Assembly: GCA_964575185.1 (NCBI GenBank)
Contig: CAZNPW010000062.1
Coordinates: 1 to 15,095, forward strand
Reading direction: 5' to 3'
Source of the DNA: CAZNPW01 sp964575185
Lineage (GTDB): Bacteria > Pseudomonadota > Alphaproteobacteria > Rhodobacterales > Rhodobacteraceae
Length of the DNA stretch: 15,095 nucleotides
Below the pieces are notes generated by a model that did not search any database, was not told where the DNA came from, and was given only the letters and a program-made list of their open reading frames with translations. Position 1 is the stretch's first letter, and each line of letters starts with the position of its first letter. The position numbers and the translations under genes are program-made. This document shows, piece by piece, positions 5,940-12,286 of the stretch.

Positions 5940-7196
5940 TCACGCCACGGGCGTTGCCGCACCGGCGGCGCGATATTCCGCGTGCGCCTTGTCCCAGTTC
6001 TCGTCCGGGTAGGCCTTCCTGACCTTGGCGAGGAAATCCGGGCCGTTCAGGGTTTCAAAGGTCACATCCATGGTGCGGACGTCCAGCGTCATGCGGCTGA
6101 CGAGCGTGTCGGCCCGGGGGAAACACTTCTCCAGCTCGCGCGCGATCCACGCCCGTGCATTGTCGGCGGTCACGGCTGACACGCTCGCGGCCAGCGCGCG
6201 GGGCGGGGCGGCCTGAACGCGGGGCAGATACTCGGCGACAAGCGCATCGCGCGATGTGTCGAGCGCCGTCTGCAGCCCTTTCACGACCTTTTCCTGATGT
6301 TCGGCCAGCCTGCCGCGCAACGCCTCCAGCGCCTCGTCCAGTTTGGCCCGCGCAGCTTTCAGGATGACGTGCGGACCCTTGCCGACCGACCGCAGGAAGT
6401 CCTTGCGGATCGTCCTCAACGTATCGTCGATCGCCTTCGACGACAGGTCACTGCCTTTGGCGATCAGGTCGAACGTGGTCTTCAGCCTGCCTTCGAGGCC
6501 CGCGCCCGCAAGATTCTGCAGGCTTTCCGGTATCGTGATCCGACGCCGCTGGACCGCGGCGCCTGTCAACTCGATCTCGACGTACTGCAGATAGGCGCTG
6601 TAGACCCGCACCTGCCGGGCAACGTCGAACCTGACCGGCGGTGTCGCCTGAAGACGCCGCTTGACGGCATCGAGATCGTGGCGCTCGACCGCGCTTGCCG
6701 CGATCTCCACCGCGGTGTCGCGGATGCGCTTGCGGTCCGCCTCCGTCGGCGCCATGGCGACAGCGATGTCGCGGGCGACCGGTGACAGCCGGGCCATCGC
6801 CTCCGTCGCCTGTTCCCGCGACAGGTACATCGCATTCGGCGCAGGCGAGCCACGGTGCTCGGCTTCAAGAAACAGCGCGGTCGGCGTAAAGGTGAAGCCC
6901 TCTCCATCGACGATCAGCAGGCCCATGCGCAATCCGGCTACGGACTGGACGACAACGTCCGCCTTGCGCAGGACATCGACGGCTTCAACGGACCCATATC
7001 CCATGCGCAGAACCCGCTCGTCGAAGTCGAGGCATACGGTCGCCGACGCAGCACCGTGCCTTCCGGCAAAACCCGCTATCGCATCCGCCGGTTCCAGTTG
7101 GATGCCGGGTGCCGCGTAGCACACCGAGACTTCGGCCGCCCGGATGCGATCGGCGATCGAACGCTCGGTGACATGCAGGAAAAGGCTTTTGCTCAT
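5940..7196 (-). CDS. Unrecognised protein with degenerate PLD-like N-terminus
   Basis: I do not recognise this 418-aa protein by name. Residues 8-110 look like one phospholipase D-type alpha/beta domain: SIADRIRAAEVSVCYAAPGI, a strand with TVCLDFDE, then RMGLLIVDGEGF (90-101). The last aligns with the PLD motif HxKLLIVDG, but His and Lys are replaced by Arg90 and Gly92, so catalysis of the usual kind is unlikely. Residues 140-250 include a likely beta-rich part (QVRVYSAYLQYVEIELTG, then RRRITIPESL). Residues 278-320 are charged and heptad-like, a possible coiled coil. The C-terminus (345-405) has ITADNARAW-like and VTFETLNGPDFLAKVRKAYP blocks. There is no signal peptide or membrane segment. 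The ATG at 7196 was chosen because the fold begins there. It lacks a clear ribosome site, and the frame stays open to 7604, so a longer N-terminus (for example GTG near 7220) is possible. GC is visibly lower than in its neighbours, and it abuts the 3' end of tRNA-Gln, suggesting transfer. Confidence 0.75.
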   Translation of the reverse strand: MSKSLFLHVTERSIADRIRAAEVSVCYAAPGIQLEPADAIAGFAGRHGAASATVCLDFDERVLRMGYGSVEAVDVLRKADVVVQSVAGLRMGLLIVDGEGFTFTPTALFLEAEHRGSPAPNAMYLSREQATEAMARLSPVARDIAVAMAPTEADRKRIRDTAVEIAASAVERHDLDAVKRRLQATPPVRFDVARQVRVYSAYLQYVEIELTGAAVQRRRITIPESLQNLAGAGLEGRLKTTFDLIAKGSDLSSKAIDDTLRTIRKDFLRSVGKGPHVILKAARAKLDEALEALRGRLAEHQEKVVKGLQTALDTSRDALVAEYLPRVQAAPPRALAASVSAVTADNARAWIARELEKCFPRADTLVSRMTLDVRTMDVTFETLNGPDFLAKVRKAYPDENWDKAHAEYRAAGAATPVA

Positions 7197-7569
7197 GCCA
7201 ACCGGAAACGTTGACGCATCCACATCGATCGCGACTGCCGGAAACGCAATACTGCCCTCGCAGGCGTGTGCAATGCAAGACCATTGGCTCGGGCGGCGAA
7301 AACGCTCGAACGTGGCGGCGTCCGACCCCCTGTCCCCGTGTGGCGCGCGCCGTGGCAGCACCGATGCGCGGAACGGGGTCCAGGGTCTGGCCGTCGTCAC
7401 CCTGCACAGCCTGACGCTTCGGCCCTGAAGACCGCGCGCCCACCCTCCCGGTGTGCCGCCAGCTACCTGCGGGGCACGCTCGCCACGGCCACCGCGCTGC
7501 ACGCAGCCGACAACGCCCGCGCCCGCACCATCGCGGGCAGCCGCAGTCCGCGCAGGCGGCGGCGATGGC
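7197..7569. other. Gene-free stretch upstream of the PLD-like gene
   Basis: No convincing gene is seen in the 370 bases between the PLD-like start and the trigger factor terminator. Open frames exist on both strands, but their translations are Arg/Ala/Pro-rich and unlike known proteins. Bases 7201-7260 are about 58% GC by hand count and 7261-7320 about 65%, whereas 7501-7560 are 80%. The composition changes somewhere between about 7320 and 7500. A 9-base direct repeat CCGGAAACG occurs at 7202-7210 and 7239-7247. No copy of the tRNA-Gln 3' end was found here. Confidence 0.5.
7249..7278 (-). promoter_or_regulatory. Weak candidate promoter for the PLD-like gene
   Basis: On the minus strand TTGCAT (7273-7278), an 18-base spacer, then CAGTAT (7249-7254), about 53 bases before the ATG at 7196. 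Both hexamers are imperfect. It is the best pair seen in this stretch. Confidence 0.25.
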
Positions 7570-7594
7570 CGGGGCGGGCCTCCGGCTCGCCCCG
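7570..7594 (-). terminator. Hairpin downstream of tig
   Basis: Stem CGGGGCG (7570-7576) pairs with CGCCCCG (7588-7594). A G-T wobble and an inner GCC/GGC follow, around loop TCC. It starts 7 bases after the trigger factor stop codon. No T-tract follows on the minus strand, so it may act as an RNA 3'-end stabiliser or a factor-assisted terminator. Confidence 0.5.
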
Positions 7595-7600
7595 CCCGCG

Positions 7601-8935
7601 TCACAGCTCGTCGAGCTTCGCCACCGCCGCCTGCAGGTCGTCCTTGCCCACGGTCTTCTCGGTGACCTGCGCCAGCCCCAGGATGTGATCCACCACCTTG
7701 TCCTCGAACAGGGGCGCGCGCAGCTGCTGCTGCATCGCGGGGTTCTTCTGCACGAACTCGAAGAACTGCCGCTCCTGCCCCGGATACTGCCGCGCCGCCT
7801 GGATCACCGCCTGCGTCATCTCGGCGTCGCTGACCTTGACCTCGGCCTTGCGCCCGATCTCGGCGAGCAGCAGGCCCAGCCGCACCCGCCGCACCGCCAG
7901 CGCCTCGTGCTCCGCGGTGGGCGCGATCGCGCCGTGGTTGTGGCCGTGCTCGTCGGGATGCTCCTCGTGGTAGAGCTGGTGCGCGATCTGGCCCGCCTCC
8001 GCCTCGACCAGCCGCGGCGGCAGGTCGAAGTCGACCATCGCGTCGAGCCTGTCGAGCAGCGCCCGCTTCAGCACCGCCCGCGCGGCACCCTGGTATTCGG
8101 ACTCCAGCCGCCCCTCGATCTGGGTCCGCAGCCCCGCGAGGTCCTCCGCGCCGTACTTCTTCGCCAGCTCGTCATCGACCGCGGCCGCGACGGGCCCCTT
8201 CACCGCCTTGACGGTGACGTGGAACACCGCGTCCCTGCCCGCCAGGTGCTTGGCCCCGTAGGCCTCGGGGAAGGTCACGGCGACCTCCTTCGCGTCCCCC
8301 GCCGTCGCGCCGACCAATTGCTCCTCGAAGCCGGGGATGAAGCTCTTCGAGCCCAGCACCAGCGGATAATCCTCCGCCGTGCCGCCCTCGAAGGGCTCGC
8401 CGCCGACCATGCCCTTGAAGTCGATCACCACCTGATCGCCGTCGGCCGCCTGCGCCCCCGCCTCGCGGTCGGCATAGGACTTCGCCTGCCCCGCCAGGGT
8501 CTCCAGCGCCTCATCCACGTCCGCCGCCGTCGCCTTCACCACCAGCCGGTCGAGCGCGATGGACCCCGCGTCGACCTCCGGGATCGGCGGCAGCGCCTCG
8601 TAGGTCATCTCGACCTGCACGTCCCGGCCTTCCGCCCATTGCTCGCCGCCCAGCATCTTGACCTCGGGCTGCAGCGCGGGGCGGTCGCCGGTGGCGTCGA
8701 AATGCGACTTCATCGCCCCGTCGATCGCCTCCTGCATCGCGTCGCCCATCAGGCGCGGGCCGAACTGCTTCTTCAGGATCGGCAGCGGCACCTTCCCCTT
8801 GCGGAACCCCTTGATCTCCACGTCCGGCTGCGCCTCGCGCAGCTTGTCCTGCACCTTGGCCTCCAGCTCGGCGGCGGTGACGGTGATCGTGTAGGCCCGT
8901 TTCAGGCCGTCGTTCAGGGTCTCGGTGACCTGCAT
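7601..8935 (-). CDS. tig: Trigger factor (ribosome-associated chaperone and prolyl isomerase)
   Basis: This is a 444-aa trigger factor, which binds ribosomal protein L23 at the exit tunnel and assists folding of nascent chains. The N-terminal ribosome-binding domain carries GFRKGKVP at 43-50, the family signature loop. The FKBP-type PPIase domain lies at about 165-250 (GDQVVIDFKGMVGGEPFEGG, LGSKSFIPGFEEQLVGA, VTFPEAYGAKHLAGR). The remainder is the helical C-terminal chaperone domain, with NPAMQQQLRAPLFEDKVVDHIL and a conserved VTEKTV block near the end. A His-rich patch (YHEEHPDEHGHNHG, about 319-332) lies in the C-terminal domain. The start is supported by AAGGACAGGAC directly before the ATG. 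clpP, often adjacent in other bacteria, is not next to it. The upstream neighbour is tRNA-Leu on the same strand. Confidence 0.97.
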   Translation of the reverse strand: MQVTETLNDGLKRAYTITVTAAELEAKVQDKLREAQPDVEIKGFRKGKVPLPILKKQFGPRLMGDAMQEAIDGAMKSHFDATGDRPALQPEVKMLGGEQWAEGRDVQVEMTYEALPPIPEVDAGSIALDRLVVKATAADVDEALETLAGQAKSYADREAGAQAADGDQVVIDFKGMVGGEPFEGGTAEDYPLVLGSKSFIPGFEEQLVGATAGDAKEVAVTFPEAYGAKHLAGRDAVFHVTVKAVKGPVAAAVDDELAKKYGAEDLAGLRTQIEGRLESEYQGAARAVLKRALLDRLDAMVDFDLPPRLVEAEAGQIAHQLYHEEHPDEHGHNHGAIAPTAEHEALAVRRVRLGLLLAEIGRKAEVKVSDAEMTQAVIQAARQYPGQERQFFEFVQKNPAMQQQLRAPLFEDKVVDHILGLAQVTEKTVGKDDLQAAVAKLDEL

Positions 8936-9005
8936 GTCCTGTCCTTCGCAAACGTTGCCGGGCTTCTAGCGATTTGCGCGCCAGAGTCGAGTGGGGGGGG
9001 CCGCG

Positions 9006-9090
9006 TGGTGCGGGTGAAGGGACTTGAACCCCCACGCCTTGCGGCGACGGAACCTAAATCCGTTGCGTCTGCCAGTTTCGCCACACCCGC
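9006..9090 (-). tRNA. tRNA-Leu (anticodon TAG)
   Basis: On the minus strand the acceptor GCGGGTG (plus 9084-9090) pairs with CACCCGC (9010-9016), with discriminator A and an encoded CCA (plus TGG at 9006-9008). The anticodon stem ACGGA/TCCGT encloses TTTAGGT, anticodon TAG, reading CTN leucine codons and mainly CTA. A long class II variable arm with stem CGCC/GGCG around GCAA, and the T loop GTTCAAGTC, are present. It lies about 70 bases upstream of the tig start in the same direction. Confidence 0.96.
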
Positions 9091-9167
9091 ACGCAGCGGC
9101 CGCTTAGCAGGCGGCCGCGCCACAGGAAAGGGAGATGCCGCAGGGGCGGCCGCGCGTGAACCTATTG

Positions 9168-9173
9168 TTGACA
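9168..9173 (+). promoter_or_regulatory. Consensus -35 box for the Hint-domain gene
   Basis: A perfect TTGACA lies 40 bases before the ATG at 9213, in a lower-GC patch. The hexamer at 17-base spacing (GCTCCG) is a poor -10, so this may be an activator-dependent promoter, or the -10 may be degenerate as is frequent in alphaproteobacteria. Confidence 0.4.
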
Positions 9174-9212
9174 CATTCGCGGCAATGGTGGCTCCGGCAG
9201 AGGAGAACCCGC

Positions 9213-9629
9213 ATGGCATTCGGCGCAGGCACGGTGGTGATGACGGCGGACGGCGCGCTGCCGGTCGAATACCTCTGCCCCGGCGACCGCGTGGTCACGC
9301 GCAGCGGCTTGCGCCGGCTGGCCGAGGTGCGGGTGACGGTCGGCCTGGCCGACATCGTGCGCATCGCGCCCCTGGCGCTGGGGCACGGGCGGCCCGCCGA
9401 CACCGTGGTGCTGTCCGCCGCGACCCCGGTCCTCGTGCGCGACTGGCGGGCGCAGGCGCTGTTTTGCACGGCGCGGGCGATGGTGCCGGCCGGACGGCTC
9501 GCCGACGGACGGCTGATCGTCCGCGACCGGGCGGAGGCAAGGCTCTTCGCGGTGATGCTCGACACCCCCGCCGTGATGCAGGTCGCCGGGATCGAGGTCG
9601 GCTGCGCGGCGGTGACGGTTCCCGCCTGA
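9213..9629 (+). CDS. Small stand-alone Hint-domain protein lacking catalytic residues
   Basis: This is a 138-aa protein that is almost entirely a Hint (Hedgehog/intein) domain of the type common in Rhodobacterales. The N-terminal block is AFGAGTVVMTADGALPVEYLCPGDRVVTRSG (2-32), matching the Hint pattern CFxxGTxI..G..PVE.L.PGD.V.TR. The nucleophile position is Ala2, not Cys. The second block reads VLSAATPVLVRDWRAQALF (66-84), where active relatives have SPxHRVLLRGWRAELLF. The His is Thr71 here. LADGRLIVRD and the RLFAVMLDTPAVMQVAG block complete the fold. Both residues needed for autoprocessing are therefore missing and no protein is fused to it, so it probably serves a binding or structural role. 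The start at 9213 is preferred to the upstream one because AGGAG (9201-9205) precedes it and the domain begins there. Neighbours give no functional hint. Confidence 0.8.
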   Translation: MAFGAGTVVMTADGALPVEYLCPGDRVVTRSGLRRLAEVRVTVGLADIVRIAPLALGHGRPADTVVLSAATPVLVRDWRAQALFCTARAMVPAGRLADGRLIVRDRAEARLFAVMLDTPAVMQVAGIEVGCAAVTVPA

Positions 9630-9672
9630 CGCCCGCGCACGAGGCAGGACGGCGCTTCCGGCACGGGCGCCG

Positions 9673-9717
9673 CCGGTTTCTTCGAAGAAACCGGCCCGGA
9701 TCCTTCCAAGGATCCGG
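9673..9717. repeat. Double-palindrome element, copy 2
   Basis: The first palindrome (9673-9694) has arms CCGGTTTCTT and AAGAAACCGG around CG. One base later the second (9696-9717) has arms CCGGATCCTT and AAGGATCCGG around CC, identical to copy 1 at 921-942. Unlike copy 1 it lies between two genes of the same direction (Hint protein and cydA), 43 bases after the Hint stop, so a pure bidirectional-terminator role does not fit both sites. No T-tract is seen. Confidence 0.8.
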
Positions 9718-9808
9718 CACCCCCAAGGCCCGGCGCCGCGCCCGGGATCCGCGGCCCGCGCTTCCCGCCGGCTCGCAGGAAATCCTTCACGACCCTGACA
9801 GTTTGCCC

Positions 9809-9850
9809 CGCGACGCGCCGTCGCGCCCCTGTGCGGGAACACGTCCCCGC
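9809..9850. promoter_or_regulatory. Two inverted repeats upstream of cydA
   Basis: CGCGACG (9809-9815) and CGTCGCG (9819-9825) form a 7-base palindrome with a 3-base centre. GCGGG (9833-9837) and CCCGC (9846-9850) flank AACACGTC. A possible -10 TATGTT lies at 9853-9858, so the repeats would overlap the promoter, and the cydA ATG is at 9889. No FNR-type TTGAT-N4-ATCAA site was seen. Operator function is inferred from position only. Confidence 0.35.
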
Positions 9851-9888
9851 CCTATGTTGCAGCGCAGCGAAGCCAGCCCGAGGCCCCG

Positions 9889-11268
9889 ATGGATACCCTG
9901 CTCCTGTCCCGCATCCAGTTCGCGGCCAACATCAGCTTCCACATCCTGTTCCCGACCATCACCATCGCGCTCGGCTGGGTCCTCCTCTTCTTCAAGCTTC
10001 GCTTCAACGCCACCGGCGACCGCAAGTGGATGGACGCCTACATGTTCTGGGTGAAGGTCTTCGCCCTCTCCTTCGCCATGGGCGTCGTGTCGGGCATCAC
10101 CATGTCCTTCCAGTTCGGCACCAACTGGCCCGGGTTCATGGAAACCGTGGGCAACGTCGCGGGCCCGCTCTTGGCCTACGAGATCATGACGGCCTTCTTC
10201 CTCGAGGCGGTGTTCCTCGGGATCATGCTCTTCGGGGCGTCGAAGGTGCCGGGCTGGCTGCACACCACGGCGACCGCGCTGGTGGCCTTCGGCACCACGA
10301 TGTCGGCCTTCTGGATCCTCGTCCTCAACTCGTGGATGCACACCCCGCAGGGGTTCGAGCTGCGCGACGGGATCGTCTACGCGACCGACTGGTGGGCGAT
10401 CATCTTCAACCCCTCGATGCCCTACCGGCTCGGCCACATGCTGCTCGCCTCGGGCCTGACGGTCGCCTTCCTGATCGCGGGCATCAGCGCGCTGCGCCTG
10501 CTCATGCGCGACCGCAGCGAGAGCGTGCGCGCGACCCTGCGCGTCGGCCTGATCCTCGCGGCGGTGCTGGCGCCCGCGCAGATCGTGATGGGCGACCTGC
10601 AGGGCCTGAACACCAAGGCGTATCAGCCCGCCAAGGTCGCCGCGATCGAGGCCAACTGGGAGACGCGCGGCAACGTGCCCCTCGTCCTCTTCGCCATGCC
10701 CGACGAGGAGGCGCGGACGAACCGCTTCGAGATCGGCATCCCGAACGGCGCCTCGCTGATCCTGACCCGCAGGCTCGACGGCGTATTGCCCGGGCTGAAC
10801 GACTTCGTCGGCCCGAACGGCGAGATCCTGCACCCGCCCGTCGCGCCGGTCTTCTGGTCCTTCCGCGTCATGGTCGGCGTCGGGATGCTGATGCTGGTCG
10901 CGGCCTGGACCGGCGCCTGGCTCTTGCGGCGGCGCGGCGCGGCCGACATGCCGCAGGTCTACCTCTACGTCCTGTCGGGGATGACCTTCTCGGGCTGGGT
11001 CGCGACGCTCGCCGGCTGGTACACGACCGAGATCGGCCGCCAGCCCTGGCTCGTCCAGGGGGTGCTGACGACCGAGGCGGCGGTGGCCGACGTGCCCGCG
11101 CCGATGGTGCTGTCGACGCTGATCGTCTATCTCGCGGTCTACGCGGCGCTGCTGCTGGCCTACATGGGCGTCATCACCTACATGGCGCGCAAGGCCGCGA
11201 AGGGTGAACCGCTGCCCAAGGACGAACGCGTGAAGGGCGGCGAGGCCATGGCCGTCCCGGCGGAGTAG
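9889..11268 (+). CDS. cydA: Cytochrome bd-type quinol oxidase subunit I (short Q-loop, CIO type)
   Basis: This is a 459-aa haem-carrying subunit of the bd quinol oxidase, which oxidises quinol and reduces oxygen to water in the inner membrane without pumping protons. Visible landmarks, with E. coli equivalents, are H18 (H19), E98 and E106 (E99, E107), H183 in YRLGHML (H186, haem b558 ligand), K249 and E254 in KVAAIE (K252, E257, quinol site), and GWYTTEIGRQPW (376-387). About nine hydrophobic segments are present. The loop between NRFEIGIP and PPVAPVFWSFR is short (roughly 35 residues) and lacks the long E. coli C-terminal insertion. This places it with the cyanide-insensitive (CioA-like) branch. 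AGG at 9881-9883 precedes the ATG. cydB follows after 6 bases. No cydDC or cydX is present in the window. Confidence 0.97.
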   Translation: MDTLLLSRIQFAANISFHILFPTITIALGWVLLFFKLRFNATGDRKWMDAYMFWVKVFALSFAMGVVSGITMSFQFGTNWPGFMETVGNVAGPLLAYEIMTAFFLEAVFLGIMLFGASKVPGWLHTTATALVAFGTTMSAFWILVLNSWMHTPQGFELRDGIVYATDWWAIIFNPSMPYRLGHMLLASGLTVAFLIAGISALRLLMRDRSESVRATLRVGLILAAVLAPAQIVMGDLQGLNTKAYQPAKVAAIEANWETRGNVPLVLFAMPDEEARTNRFEIGIPNGASLILTRRLDGVLPGLNDFVGPNGEILHPPVAPVFWSFRVMVGVGMLMLVAAWTGAWLLRRRGAADMPQVYLYVLSGMTFSGWVATLAGWYTTEIGRQPWLVQGVLTTEAAVADVPAPMVLSTLIVYLAVYAALLLAYMGVITYMARKAAKGEPLPKDERVKGGEAMAVPAE

Positions 11269-11274
11269 CGGCGC

Positions 11275-12273
11275 ATGTTCCTGGGGTTCGAGCTTCCCTT
11301 CGTCTTCGCGGCCCTCCTCGGCCTGTCGATCCTGATCTACGTCGTGCTCGACGGCTTCGACCTCGGCGTGGGCATCCTCTTCCCCTTCGCCGACGAGGCC
11401 GAGCGCGACACGATGGTCGCCTCGATCGGCCCCTTCTGGGACGCCAACGAAACTTGGCTGGTGCTCGCCATCGGCATCCTGCTCGTGGCCTTCCCGATCG
11501 CCCACGGCGCGATCCTGACGCAGCTCTACCTGCCCGTCGCGATCATGCTCGTGGGCCTGATCCTGCGCGGCGTCGCCTTCGAGTTCCGCGCCAAGGCCCC
11601 CTACGCCCACAAGCGCGCCTGGGACGGCGCCTTCTTCGCGGGCTCGCTGATGACCGGCCTCAGCCAGGGCTTCATGCTCGGCATGTACATCATGGGCCTC
11701 AGCTACACCTGGTGGCACATCGCCTTCGCCGTGCTCACGGCGGTGTTCCTGACCGTCGGCTACAGCTTCATCGGGGCCACCTGGCTCATCGCCAAGACCG
11801 ACGGGGCGCTGCAGCGCAAGGCCGTGAAGTGGTCGCGCGAGGGGATCTGGGGGGTGATCCTCGGCCTCGGCGCGGTGTCGCTCGCGACGCCCTTCGTGTC
11901 GAACCGCATCTTCGACAAATGGTTCGGCTGGCCGCAGAGCGCCTATCTCGCCCCCCTGCCGATCATCTCCGCGCTGCTGATCGGCTTCATCTGGTGGAAG
12001 CTGCGCCGCCTGCCCTCGGACGGCGACCGCTACGCCTGGGCGCCCTTCGTGGCCACCATCGCGCTCTTCGCGATGGGCTTCGGCGGCATGGCCTACAGCT
12101 TCTACCCCTTCATCGTGCCCGAGGCGATCACCATCTACGAGGCCGCGAGCGCGGACGAATCGCTGTCGATCATCCTCGTCGGCACGCTGATCGTGCTGCC
12201 GACGATCATCGCCTACTCGATCCTCAGCTACTGGATCTTCCGCGGCAAGGCCACGAAGCTCCGCTACGACTGA
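11275..12273 (+). CDS. cydB: Cytochrome bd-type quinol oxidase subunit II (CIO type)
   Basis: This is a 332-aa membrane subunit that partners CydA in the bd oxidase and is needed for stable haem insertion. The family start FELPFVFAALLGLSILIYVVLDGFDLGVGIL is clear, with the conserved GPFWDANETWLVLAIG (residues 52-67), then LRGVAFEFR and SLMTGLSQGFMLGMYIMGL. About eight to nine membrane helices run through to the end (LSYWIFRGKATKLRYD). Length (332) agrees with the short CioB-type forms rather than the ~380-aa E. coli CydB. The ribosome site GGAG lies inside the 3' end of cydA, so the two genes are a coupled operon. The stop is 13 bases from the convergent MocR gene, and no terminator hairpin is visible between them. 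Confidence 0.97.
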   Translation: MFLGFELPFVFAALLGLSILIYVVLDGFDLGVGILFPFADEAERDTMVASIGPFWDANETWLVLAIGILLVAFPIAHGAILTQLYLPVAIMLVGLILRGVAFEFRAKAPYAHKRAWDGAFFAGSLMTGLSQGFMLGMYIMGLSYTWWHIAFAVLTAVFLTVGYSFIGATWLIAKTDGALQRKAVKWSREGIWGVILGLGAVSLATPFVSNRIFDKWFGWPQSAYLAPLPIISALLIGFIWWKLRRLPSDGDRYAWAPFVATIALFAMGFGGMAYSFYPFIVPEAITIYEAASADESLSIILVGTLIVLPTIIAYSILSYWIFRGKATKLRYD

Positions 12274-12286
12274 CGCGCCACGCGCC

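Noticed and set aside
5896..7600. Possible att duplication of the tRNA-Gln 3' end marking an integrated element
   Set aside because: I looked for a copy of the T-arm/acceptor sequence across 7197-7600 and found only short GC-rich matches of 6 bases or so.
9096..9153. Three GCGGCCGC octamers in 58 bases
   Set aside because: The octamer is expected several times per 15 kb at this GC content and occurs elsewhere (for example in tig near 8180). The cluster is probably compositional.
7451..10054. Open frame of 867 aa on the plus strand spanning tig, tRNA-Leu and the Hint gene
   Set aside because: It runs antisense through trigger factor and through a tRNA gene, and has His/Arg/Leu-rich shadow composition. 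The real genes there have clear family matches.
9787..11718. Open frame of 643 aa antisense to cydAB
   Set aside because: It is Asp/Glu/His/Arg-rich with no recognisable motif, and lies fully opposite strongly conserved oxidase genes.
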